A stretch of DNA of 64,000 nucleotides. It comes from G963664935 sp963664935. Its GTDB lineage: Bacteria > Pseudomonadota > Gammaproteobacteria > Methylococcales > G963664935. Below are positions 27,227 through 35,838 of this stretch, piece after piece. The notes beneath the pieces are model-generated. The model was not told where the DNA came from and did no database searches. It saw nothing but the letters and a program-made list of their open reading frames with translations. The position numbers and the translations under genes were made by a program. Position 1 is the stretch's first letter. Every line of letters begins with the position of its first letter. The stretch lies in contig CAXXSE010000007.1 in the NCBI GenBank assembly GCA_963664935.2, positions 558,001-622,000 of the forward strand, written 5' to 3'.

Positions 27227-28084
27227 ATGCATTCGACAAACAAACTTAAAGAAACCATCTATGCGCCGGATTCAATGCGGCGGCTGGGCATTGTCCGCGT
27301 ATGGCTAGTAATGTGGCGCGAGTTATGGGCTGCACGAGAATTAGTCTTTAGACTTTTTTATCGCGACGTCTCCGTGCGTTATCGTCAATCGATTCTGGGT
27401 TATGTGTGGGCGGTATTGCCGCAAATCGTGACCATTTCTATTTTCGCCTTTCTCGCAAGCCGCCGTGTCTTTCCCATGGGGGAGACGCCAATTCCTTATG
27501 TAGCATTCGCATTATGGAACTTGTCCATCTGGCAGCTATTTTCAAGCTGTTTGATCGGCAGCACTACCAGCCTGGTAAGAGCTGGCTCGCTTGTCACAAA
27601 AATCAACTTTCCGAAGCAAACGTTGGTGATTTCATCCATCGGTCAAGCATTATTCGACTTTGCTATTCGCTTGTTCCCGGTCTCCGTAGTATTTGTTTGG
27701 TATGGCATCGTTCCACCCTGGCAGGCGCTTGCTATTCCTCTGATTTTGATACCGATGGTGCTTATGGCGCTGGGTATGGGATTTATATTTTCTATCGCCA
27801 ACCTGATAATTCGTGATATTTCCAATGCACTGGGGATGGTCTTGACTTTCGGAATGTTTCTTGCCCCTATTCTTTATCCCCCACCGATTCGGGAACCGTT
27901 TATTCTGGTTAATACTATCAATCCCTTTAGTCCGCTGCTAATCGCTACTCAGGACTTACTATCCAGCGGCGAGATTCTAAACGTCGAACCATTAATAGGT
28001 GCAACATTATTCGCCTTCGGGATGTTTTTTCTGGGTTCGTACGTTTTTTATGTAACTCTGCCGAGAATCGTCGAACGTGCCTAA
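27227..28084 (+). CDS. wzm: polysaccharide ABC exporter permease (Wzm-like)
   Basis: An ABC-2 type permease of 285 residues with six predicted membrane segments. The N-terminal cytoplasmic part has ELWAARELVFRLFYRDVSVRYRQS, then ILGYVWAVLPQI, a signature of O-antigen and teichoic-acid exporters. With the ATPase next door it would move lipid-linked glycan to the periplasm. The gap to the Wzt gene is 21 bp, so they are one operon. A GT2/ABC-dependent pathway rather than Wzy is implied, since no wzx or wzy is seen. Confidence 0.92.
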   Translation: MHSTNKLKETIYAPDSMRRLGIVRVWLVMWRELWAARELVFRLFYRDVSVRYRQSILGYVWAVLPQIVTISIFAFLASRRVFPMGETPIPYVAFALWNLSIWQLFSSCLIGSTTSLVRAGSLVTKINFPKQTLVISSIGQALFDFAIRLFPVSVVFVWYGIVPPWQALAIPLILIPMVLMALGMGFIFSIANLIIRDISNALGMVLTFGMFLAPILYPPPIREPFILVNTINPFSPLLIATQDLLSSGEILNVEPLIGATLFAFGMFFLGSYVFYVTLPRIVERA

Positions 28085-28105
28085 ACAAATCGGAACTCAT
28101 TAACG

Positions 28106-29344
28106 ATGTCAGATACACTGATTACAGTCGAAAATGTGAGCAAGAAATTCTGTAAATCGCTAAAGAGTTCGATGGTAAATGGTGTAAAAGATGCTATCTA
28201 TGAAACCTTGCAATTACCAGGAAAGAACGATGCGTTACGAAAGGATGAGTTCTGGGCGATTCAGGACGTTTCCTTTGAAGTGAAGCACGGTGAATGCCTC
28301 GGTATAATCGGCCCCAACGGTGCAGGTAAGAGTACGTTGCTAAAAATGTTGAATGGCATCATTCTTCCCGACAAAGGTAAGATAACCATTCGCGGCAAAG
28401 TTGGCGCCCTCATCGAAGTTGGTGCTGGCTTTCACCCTATGCTGACTGGCCGGGAAAACGTCTATATCAACGGTGCGATTCTTGGCCTATCGAAAAAGGA
28501 AATTGACAGAAAATTCGACGATATCGTATCCTTTGCTGAACTAGAGGACTTTATCGATATGCCGGTAAAGCACTATTCGAGCGGGATGTATGTGCGCCTC
28601 GGATTTGCGATTGCGGTGCAGATGGAGCCGGATATCCTGATTCTGGATGAGGTGCTGGCGGTGGGGGATATCAGGTTCCGGGCGAATTGTTTTAATGCGA
28701 TTCACGGCATCATGAAAAAGACTGCTGTTATCCTTGTGTCTCACAGCATGCCGCAGATTTCAAGAATCTGCTCCGGCGTGATGGTGTTAAACAAAGGTAT
28801 TCCTTGCTATTGCGGCAGCGACGTGACCCGAGGAATTGATGAATACCATTCTCTATCGGCGACACCTAGCATCAGCCTGATCGCAGGCAGCGGAAAGGCG
28901 ACGATTCACGACATCCAACTGGAAAGTGATGGCCGATATGATTCCGATACCATAGCCTATCCTGGGAGCCTCTCCATCCTTTTGGATGTAACTGTCGATC
29001 CTTCTGTCAGATTCTTCGGTATCGGCATCGCCTTTCTGGGACCGGACCTGCAACCCGTCGCGCATTGCCATTCGGCATTTCACGGTGGCCAGTTCACCAA
29101 TACCGGTCGGCGAATGCGTATCGTCGTCAATATAAATTCGCTTTCCCTGAACCCTGGAATTTATTCCGTCAACGTGGGAATCCAGGCGGATAAACTGGGC
29201 GAAATTTTAATCCGCCATATCAATTGCAAAACAATTCGCGTTACTGGCGATTTCTGCGGCTTTGCGCCCGTTCAGCTCCAAGGTGCGTGGCTGACCGAAG
29301 ACTATCTTTCCACCCATCGCCGGCAGCTGGCGGCCTATCCTTAA
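28106..29344 (+). CDS. wzt: polysaccharide ABC exporter ATPase with glycan-binding tail (Wzt-like)
   Basis: A 412-residue protein. The nucleotide-binding domain has Walker A GPNGAGKST (69-77), the signature HYSSGMYVRLG, Walker B ILILDEVLAVGD, and the switch His in VSHSMPQI. From about residue 250 follows a beta-rich C-terminal domain (SLSILLDVTVDPSVRFFGIGIAF) like the carbohydrate-binding domain of Wzt. In O9a/O12-type systems that domain recognises the chemical cap at the non-reducing end. A capped polymer is therefore plausible here, and the methyl- and sulfotransferase genes nearby would supply such caps; that link is inference. Confidence 0.92.
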   Translation: MSDTLITVENVSKKFCKSLKSSMVNGVKDAIYETLQLPGKNDALRKDEFWAIQDVSFEVKHGECLGIIGPNGAGKSTLLKMLNGIILPDKGKITIRGKVGALIEVGAGFHPMLTGRENVYINGAILGLSKKEIDRKFDDIVSFAELEDFIDMPVKHYSSGMYVRLGFAIAVQMEPDILILDEVLAVGDIRFRANCFNAIHGIMKKTAVILVSHSMPQISRICSGVMVLNKGIPCYCGSDVTRGIDEYHSLSATPSISLIAGSGKATIHDIQLESDGRYDSDTIAYPGSLSILLDVTVDPSVRFFGIGIAFLGPDLQPVAHCHSAFHGGQFTNTGRRMRIVVNINSLSLNPGIYSVNVGIQADKLGEILIRHINCKTIRVTGDFCGFAPVQLQGAWLTEDYLSTHRRQLAAYP

Positions 29345-29400
29345 TAAGCCATGTCTTATAAATGAGTCCGATAACCAATAATTATCTTTATCATTCATCC

Positions 29401-29535
29401 ATGACAAAGCCACTAGTATTTGATCGAAGTAAAGTTACATCATTTAATCCTGCTGAGATTAACATCGCACTTACTAGGTATGGGAAGTTACACTACCTTC
29501 CATGGCCCCTTCTCGACCTTGTCCGCGATTTATAA
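29401..29535 (+). CDS. short protein-like ORF, possible gene fragment
   Basis: A 44-residue frame (begins MTKPLVFDRSKVTSFNPAEI, ends PWPLLDLVRDL) with coding-like composition in a gap of about 390 bp after wzt. It has no obvious ribosome binding site. It reads like the N-terminus of a longer enzyme broken by a frameshift or deletion. No family is recognised. The rest of the gap to 29737 shows no other gene. Confidence 0.3.
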   Translation: MTKPLVFDRSKVTSFNPAEINIALTRYGKLHYLPWPLLDLVRDL

Positions 29536-29737
29536 AGATATGAGGACATGGTTGTGAAGTAAGGAAAACCGGATCGACTATTTCGCTAATGAATATCTCA
29601 TTCACCAAGACTTGAATATATTTCATTTCATTTTGTAGTTTAATCTATTTCTCCTCTCTTGTTTTGTAATAATTCACCCTATAACTTATTGATTTATTTT
29701 AATCGCAGGAATCCTAAGAAGAATCTGAATAACTGTA

Positions 29738-30673
29738 ATGAAACAGCAAATACAACGAAGTGCGTATGCAATCAGGGAAACACTAATGCTATTCAGGTTG
29801 TGGTTGAGTGATACCATCGACATGAGAACATCTCTATGCTTGGATGTTCAGACCGTTAAGTCGGTGTGTCTTGCTCTGGGGCCGTATAGAAATTTAACAA
29901 CTTTGACAGCATCTATACTATTTCTGCATCCAAACTGCCAGGTCCTTAATCACGCTGGAAAGCGGATATACGGAAAGGGAGAGGTGGATTTCCTGTGGAA
30001 TTACAACAAAGATAAGCTTGATCGATTTATTCAGTTTGCCAGAAAAATTTCTGAGAAAGGACAAAGAGGAGATCTAGGAGGCTCGATAGTATATTCACAT
30101 GCGTTTGATTCCAAACATAAAATGAAAGAGATTTATACAAAAAACGGTTCAGGGATGACGAAAAAACTAATCAAATGTCTATTTTGGAAAGAACCACTCC
30201 ATACAGCCAACTTGATTCGTGAAAGGTCCGTTGATTTGGCCAGCATTTTTGAGAGCGAAGATAGGCTTCGGTTCTTAATGCCTATTCGGAACCCATTGGA
30301 CTGCGCTGTATCAAACCTTAGAACTGGCCACGTCAATCTTTTTCAGCGATTAGGTAAAGACTCTTCCGTTTTTGAGGTACTTCAAGCAGTTCTGGATGAA
30401 ATATTCTGGTTTGTCGATCTTAAAACAAAGTTTCCGAATCGTTTTTTTTATTTTTTCGAGCACGAAATCTCTCGCAAGATGCTGGTTGACCTCGCGGAGT
30501 TCCTGAAGCTCGATCCCACTGAATCGTGGATTTCCGACACGCTTGCGGCCATGAAAATCAAATCTGGCTATACTCATGATACTAAATTACTTCGTTTTTA
30601 TCGAGACTACGTATGTGATAAATGCTCGCGATTCCCTGATCTGTCAAAGGGCTTGTTGGCTTTTATTGAGTAG
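29738..30673 (+). CDS. sulfotransferase-like protein
   Basis: A 311-residue cytoplasmic protein. An N-terminal loop after a strand (ALGPYRNLTTLTASILFLHPNCQVLNH) sits where sulfotransferases bind the PAPS 5'-phosphosulfate, though it lacks the classical GxxKSGT form. The segment RLRFLMPIRNPLDCAVSNLRTGH fits the PAPS 3'-phosphate motif (RxPxDxxxS). It probably decorates the exported glycan with sulfate. AT-rich codon use. The assignment to the sulfotransferase superfamily is by motif; the acceptor is unknown. Confidence 0.6.
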   Translation: MKQQIQRSAYAIRETLMLFRLWLSDTIDMRTSLCLDVQTVKSVCLALGPYRNLTTLTASILFLHPNCQVLNHAGKRIYGKGEVDFLWNYNKDKLDRFIQFARKISEKGQRGDLGGSIVYSHAFDSKHKMKEIYTKNGSGMTKKLIKCLFWKEPLHTANLIRERSVDLASIFESEDRLRFLMPIRNPLDCAVSNLRTGHVNLFQRLGKDSSVFEVLQAVLDEIFWFVDLKTKFPNRFFYFFEHEISRKMLVDLAEFLKLDPTESWISDTLAAMKIKSGYTHDTKLLRFYRDYVCDKCSRFPDLSKGLLAFIE

Positions 30674-30713
30674 CTGCCAGGCCATAATATAATAAGCTTT
30701 ATAAAATGCATAT

Positions 30714-30863
30714 GGGCGTAATCCGCGTTCCGCGCTTCAAAAAATCAATGACTTATAACACCCTTTGTGAAGGAAGAATCAACCACTGACGTACTTAACG
30801 CATTAAATTTTTGTAATAGAGCAACCAATCAATAAGTTAGGGCGTGGGAGACAGGTTACGCCC
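30714..30863. repeat. miniature element, GGGCGTAA family (150 bp)
   Basis: Termini GGGCGTAATCCGCG and the inverted partner ending GGTTACGCCC bound a non-coding stretch. The internal sequence matches the nested element at 61038-61188 in inverse order: ATCAATGACTTA near one end, and ACGTACTTAACG near the middle. No clear target duplication is kept. It sits between the two sulfotransferase-like genes. Confidence 0.75.
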
Positions 30864-30938
30864 ATAGCGACATAGAGGGAAATAGTAAAGGACTAAACCC
30901 CGCCAGTGGAAAATAATCATGTCTGAACGTATCGAATA

Positions 30939-31893
30939 ATGACCAAAACAACACCAAAAACTATGATTCTTTGTGCCGGCCTTCAAAGCGGCGGCACAAC
31001 ACTTGTTTCCTGGTGTTTCCTGCAAAGACACGATATGGATGGGGTGTTCGACATGGAAAACTCTACGATTTTAACTGACCTTTCAAAGGTTCAGACGCCT
31101 TATACCTGGGTGGAAAATGACTATCGGTAGCTTTCGCTGCGTAGATGTAGCCGAAATATATAGAGATATGGGGTGGAGCGTTTATCCATTGCTTGTTGTG
31201 AGAGATGTTCGCTATTCATTTGCATCGCTTTTAGAAAAATTCTATGGTACGAATGGCACAACTGCTGAGGATCCGCCTCTTAGAATGCGAATGCGCAGGT
31301 TTCATGAAGACTGGCAGTTATTCAAAAAACAAAATTGGCCAATTCTTAGTTATGAGCGATTTGTGGAAGATCCGATCAATGTGCTGAATCAAATTGTTGA
31401 GAAAGAAATGGGGCTACCCTGGGATGATGCCATGGTTGACTGGCCTAAATCCGAAGCCGAAATAAGCTATATGAGTCCTGGAAATGAAACGTGCCATAAC
31501 GCCATGGCCTTAGCGAATAACCTTATATCCGCTCTTGATCCTTCAATATCTACGACAATGCCTAAGGGAATTCCGTTTAGTGAACTCGAATGGTTGGAAG
31601 AAACATTTGACGACTACAATAAGGCGTGTGGCTATCCAAAACATATACTAGTTGATACCCAACCGAGTGAAATGTTAAACTCACCTTCTTTTGAAGTGAC
31701 TAGACGGAATCTACTTTACAATAAACTAAAACAAAATTCTATAGATATTAATATAATTTCTAAGGAGAAAAATATGATTTCTAGGCAAAATAATATTAAT
31801 ATCTTAAAATTGAATAGAGTAAAAAATCATTGTGTCTTTGGTCCCTCCCTGCGTCTTTGGCAAGCGCTAATTAATAAAAAGTTTGAAATCTGA
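30939..31893 (+). pseudogene. sulfotransferase, frameshifted
   Basis: Two frames together make one sulfotransferase. Codons from ATG 30939 give the 5'-phosphosulfate loop CAGLQSGGTTLVSWCFLQ and run to a stop at 31128-31130. The continuation in the next frame gives MTIGSFRCVDVAEIYRDMGW, then the 3'-phosphate motif LLVVRDVRYSFASLLEKFYG, and ends at 31893. Removing one G at about 31109-31111 (GTG-GAAAATG to GTG-AAAATG) joins YTWV to KMTIGSF without loss. So the gene is one base from intact: a recent mutation, a sequencing error, or a slippage site. The last 60 residues are Asn/Lys/Ile-rich and may be unrelated. Confidence 0.8.
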
Positions 31894-32229
31894 TTAGGGT
31901 TAATTAAAAATCTACACGTACAATACCATTTTAGAGTCTCCAACCCCTCACCATATTTGGATTTTAAACGATGTGAATTCGTTTTTTTGCAAAGTAGAAT
32001 TGCGTCTGTCCATACAAATAACCTTGTTCGGCTTGTGAGACATCATTACTCCGATTAATAAATCAACACTGACTGAAGTGACTTAGGTGGAAGAAGCATT
32101 CTCAACAAATAGTTTGGTATTGACTCAAGCAACCGAACCGCAGTCGTATTCGATTCCTATGTTTAGAGGTGCGCTAGAAGGGGTGTTATTAGGTATCTTC
32201 CTATTGCGAATAGCCAGTGGCGGAAGAAG
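31894..32229. other. AT-rich intergenic stretch, nothing supported
   Basis: No gene-like frame was found between the frameshifted sulfotransferase and the interrupted methyltransferase. It presumably holds the original promoter of the methyltransferase. Confidence 0.4.
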
Positions 32230-32352
32230 ATGAGAACCAAACCACGCTCCTTGCCTGCCAAAGTGGTAAATATTCTTATGCATGAGGGAATTAAAGGATT
32301 CGGCTTTAGGGTAATGAAAGAAGTACGCCTTCGCCTGAGAATGTTGAGCAAA

Positions 32353-33768
32353 AGTCTATTCCAATCTATAAATGGCCCTGAAACAGAGGGGTAGAGAATC
32401 TACCTGAAGAGGCAAATCAGGCAATACTCCGCTCCTGCTCAAAGATGGTTTTGAAAAGTTTACGTTTGGCCTCATTCATCTGTTTGACTGCGTCATTGTC
32501 GCTGATTGAGAAGGCAATTGCATCCAGCTTTTTAAAGGTGGTCCCCAGTTTGAGATATTGGTTTGCATCAGGTAATGATTTGAGCTTCTCGTAGGGTGTC
32601 ATCATTAACTTGTAGGGATAGCTCTTTTTCACCTTTCCTTTGTTGTCTTCTTTTGGGACAGGAAAAAAGCAAGGACGATGGAAGTTGATATAGGGGTTGA
32701 AATACTCTCTGTGAAATTCATTAAGTTGAGGCGCCCAGTACCCCGGGATATGGTCGTACCCCAGATGTTTGCGGATGATGGTTCCGTTCTTGGACTCGGC
32801 GAGTGCATTGTCGTTGGAATGGCGTGGGCGTGATTTGGTCAGGTCAATATGGAGCTTTCCGAGCAGTTTTGCCACGGTATGATTGATGTATTCCGAACCG
32901 TTATCCGCGTGAAATGCCAGGATGACAAAAGGGAAGATTTCGATCAGCATCTCCAGGACCGGAATCATGAAACGCTCAGTAATCCGTTCTACGGAGAATA
33001 TACATTCAAATTGCGTGACTTCATCAACCGCATTGATATGGTAAACCCCTTTGATCCCATCCAGGTCGCCCTGATGGACTGTGTCGATCCGTAGAAAGCC
33101 TGGTTTACCTTCTGAATTGGGTTTTCGTCGCTCGCCTATCTGAGAGCGTTTTGAAGCGGTTTTATCAAACTGGCGGCGCTGTCGTTGATAACACGTAGAA
33201 TGACGAAGATTATAGAGATGGGCAACCGAAATCTTTGCTAAGCGCTCATAGCGATAATCCTCATAGATCAAAAGCATCCGCTCACAGATCTTCTTGGTGG
33301 CTGCACCGCAGAGTGTCCCATGGAGCTTGTCGGTCTCAGCTAACAGCACTGCGTCCTCAGGGTGGTAGAAGCGTTCAAATCCCGATGCTGTACGCTGTTG
33401 GCGCTTGATGTATCCGGTTTTTTTGTATTGCTGTACCAGCCGTTTCACTTGCCGTGGAGAATAGCCACTCACCTGCTCCAGATAGCGGATGATCAATCCC
33501 TTACCGTTCTTGCTGCAAGAGATATAACTGAATTTGACCAATGTACGCCGAATCCACTGGTAGCGCTCTTCCTTGTTGGTAATTGAAAACGCAACCTCCA
33601 CAGTTCCTTCGAGAAAGATGCGGACGTCATCCAATGTTTTTATCTTTTTGTCACTCATATAGATCACCATAGGTGACCATCATGAGCAGAAATTACTCCT
33701 CAGGTACAGGGCCGTTTCACGTTGGAATCACGGCTCCCGTTCAGGGCCATTTCATATTGGACAAGACT
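32353..33768 (-). mobile_element. insertion sequence, copy 2 (1416 bp)
   Basis: Termini AGTCTATTCCAATCTATA (left as drawn) and the complement AGTCTTGTCCAATATG (right). A perfect 5-bp target duplication GCAAA flanks it (32348-32352 and 33769-33773). It has the same length as copy 1, and its transposase differs at two residues. Its ends are intact, whereas copy 1 has two end substitutions, so this is probably the younger or the still mobile copy. It interrupts codon 41/42 of a methyltransferase gene. Confidence 0.95.
32417..33670 (-). CDS. DDE integrase-type transposase (IS copy 2)
   Basis: A 417-residue protein identical to the copy-1 transposase apart from Ala27 and His103. The triad residues Asp196, Asp256 and Glu292 are all present, so it should be active. 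It reads opposite to the interrupted methyltransferase. Termini of the same type on two internal-palindrome elements at 60.6-61.4 kb suggest it can move those in trans. Confidence 0.92.
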   Translation of the reverse strand: MVIYMSDKKIKTLDDVRIFLEGTVEVAFSITNKEERYQWIRRTLVKFSYISCSKNGKGLIIRYLEQVSGYSPRQVKRLVQQYKKTGYIKRQQRTASGFERFYHPEDAVLLAETDKLHGTLCGAATKKICERMLLIYEDYRYERLAKISVAHLYNLRHSTCYQRQRRQFDKTASKRSQIGERRKPNSEGKPGFLRIDTVHQGDLDGIKGVYHINAVDEVTQFECIFSVERITERFMIPVLEMLIEIFPFVILAFHADNGSEYINHTVAKLLGKLHIDLTKSRPRHSNDNALAESKNGTIIRKHLGYDHIPGYWAPQLNEFHREYFNPYINFHRPCFFPVPKEDNKGKVKKSYPYKLMMTPYEKLKSLPDANQYLKLGTTFKKLDAIAFSISDNDAVKQMNEAKRKLFKTIFEQERSIA

Positions 33769-34795
33769 GCAAATGGATGGATCCGCCTCCACAGTGTAAA
33801 CTTTGCAACGGGAATACTATGCATAAACAGGGCTACGGGAGGTCTTTTTACCAGTGTCAGGAATGCGAGTTCATTTTTGCGATTGATTACGATCTAAGAA
33901 CTCTGAGCAAGGGGATGGGGATGGAGGGATCTTGGTCGGGCCCGGGAGGTGGCGGATATCGCGAATACTACCTTGTTAAAATGCTGATGCAGAATGTGGG
34001 CCTAAAAAGCTTCCTTCTTTATGGTACTGGTAATACTCAAACGTTTGCCGACTTGCGGGAAGAGGGAGTGGATGTGGTTGGCTGCGATATAAGTCAAGAT
34101 GTTGTCGAATATAGGAAGGCAGCTTTTGGCGATAATGCATTTTTCACCCCTGATTCCTTACCTGCCGACAAGGCATACGACGGCATTGTTGCCGTTGAGG
34201 TTTTCGAACATCTTGCCGAACCCAAATCGGCTTTTTCTCTATTAATGAGCCGACTTAATCCTAGCGGTGTGATCTGTGGAACCACCCATTTCTATCCTGG
34301 GGGGGCAATCGAGGACAACAACAATCCCGGATATATGAGTCACAAAGGGCATGTTGCTTACTGGAACCCCAAGAGCATGAGTTACATAGCCCGAAACTAT
34401 CACTACGCTGTTGCTTCGTTTGAGATGATCCGGCCGGGGAGCGTTTTGCCTGATGAAAAGTATGGTCAGTTGTGGCCAAACAAGCGCGTTTTTTTTCTAT
34501 GACCCGAGTGATCATCAAAATTATTTCGAAAACCTGCTGAAAACGACACCGATTTTGCCAATTGACAACCCGTAGTTGCTTAGTGTCGGGTTTTGGCCTG
34601 TAATGTGAAACACTTGCATGTTGAATTTCAGAGTGAATCCAGGGGAAATAGAGATCTACTATCGAATTTGAGGAAGTTAAAAAGCCTATAGGGCTTTTAT
34701 CAAAATAGACTTATTCTTTTGACATCCGTGGTTGGTAAACCGCGTCAATCGAGAAAGCATACTTGATGGCTAGATTTTCACGTAGGCTATCGAAT

Positions 34796-35809
34796 TCACT
34801 GTTTAATTTTCACAACACCCACTGGTTGGTACTCTGGATTCCATTTTCCCCACGGCATCCCATTATTTCCAGACTGGTAATACAAGTCGGAAAGCCTTTC
34901 GTGGAGTTTGTTATTATCCTTTTTCAATTTTGTGAAAAGCGCGTCCCATTGCGAATAATTACTTTGAACGGATTTTGGAAGTCGGAAGAGTTTTTTAAGG
35001 GTAGTTTCGGAATAACACCAACCTTTGGAGGGTTCATGAAACCAGTCCTTTGCCTGTGAAGCTGAAACCGTAATTATCAATTGGCCATTGTTTTTAGTGA
35101 CACGGAGCAACTCTTCTATACATTTTCCGACATCCTCGTGATCATTGTGCTCGAGTGCTGACACCGAGACAACAGCATCGACGTACTCATTTGGTAACAA
35201 GTGCATATTTCTGATATCAGCCTTATAAAAAAAGAGCCTTCCACAATTTGTGGGTGGGCTGGAACCCATAATGTTTTCTTCGGAGATATTGACGGCACCA
35301 GACACTGGTTTTGGTCTATAGCTGTTCTCTTCTATTCGTGAGATTATATTTCCACGTTTCTCCTCTTTTGTTATTAGATTTTCCAAAATTCGCTTGGCAA
35401 ATCCCATTAGTCCGTGGTTAGAATATTTTTTGTGGGATTTGTTGAGGAATGTTATATACGGATGGAAAAACTTCTGAGTGGGATCGTTAAGATAGCTGAT
35501 GACTTTGCCGTATCTCCTAGCCTGAGCCCAGGTGGGTTTGCGGTCGCCAAAGTCCACGCTGATCACGTTGTAACCAAGTTCCAAGAGGACAAACTGGACT
35601 AATCCTCCTCCAGCACCCGCATCTAAAATGAGTGAACCTTTTGGCAGTCGTCTAATTTTACTAACTATCCAGGCCAGGTCCAGGATGTAGTGCCATCCGA
35701 TTCCTTGATTATCGAGTAGCTTTTGGATGTTTTCTACAATTTCTATTTCGTATCTGAGAGTTCGAAAAAGATCGAGGCTTAAGATTTGTATTTTTTCATT
35801 TTTATTCAA
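34796..35809 (-). CDS. class I SAM-dependent methyltransferase
   Basis: A 337-residue methyltransferase. SAM-binding motif I is SLILDAGAGGGLVQFVLLELGY (residues 59-80) followed by the acidic VISVDFGD. Motif IV lies in YVDAVVSVSALEHND, in the style of the Methyltransf_11 family, then LLRVTKNNGQLIITV. A middle insertion (about 105-180) is charged. The gene is the last of a minus-strand run with the GT2 and DUF115 genes. Glycan or lipid-carrier methylation is the likely role; the substrate is unknown. Confidence 0.82.
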   Translation of the reverse strand: MNKNEKIQILSLDLFRTLRYEIEIVENIQKLLDNQGIGWHYILDLAWIVSKIRRLPKGSLILDAGAGGGLVQFVLLELGYNVISVDFGDRKPTWAQARRYGKVISYLNDPTQKFFHPYITFLNKSHKKYSNHGLMGFAKRILENLITKEEKRGNIISRIEENSYRPKPVSGAVNISEENIMGSSPPTNCGRLFFYKADIRNMHLLPNEYVDAVVSVSALEHNDHEDVGKCIEELLRVTKNNGQLIITVSASQAKDWFHEPSKGWCYSETTLKKLFRLPKSVQSNYSQWDALFTKLKKDNNKLHERLSDLYYQSGNNGMPWGKWNPEYQPVGVVKIKQ

Positions 35810-35838
35810 TTTTTATCACTCCTCTAAATCAAAGAACT

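Larger units (their letters stand above)
32230..34575 (+). pseudogene. SAM methyltransferase split by IS copy 2 and frameshifted
   Basis: Codons 32230-32352 (MRTKPRSLPAKVV... RLRMLSK, 41 codons) join in frame to 33774 onward (WMDPPPQCKLC) if the IS and one copy of its 5-bp duplication are removed. The joined protein has a four-cysteine zinc ribbon (CKLC and CQEC) and a class I methyltransferase fold (FLLYGTGNTQTFADL, VVGCDIS, DGIVAVEVFEHLAEP). A second lesion is a run of eight T (34489-34496): as read it stops at 34502, but with seven T it continues FYDPSDHQNYFENLL to a stop at 34575. Methyltransferases of this zinc-ribbon type often act on sugars in glycan loci. An ATG at 33777 could still express the larger 3' part. 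Confidence 0.85.

Noticed and set aside
33673..33897. Plus-strand frame starting in the IS right end
   Set aside because: It reads through the IS terminus into the wrong frame of the methyltransferase.
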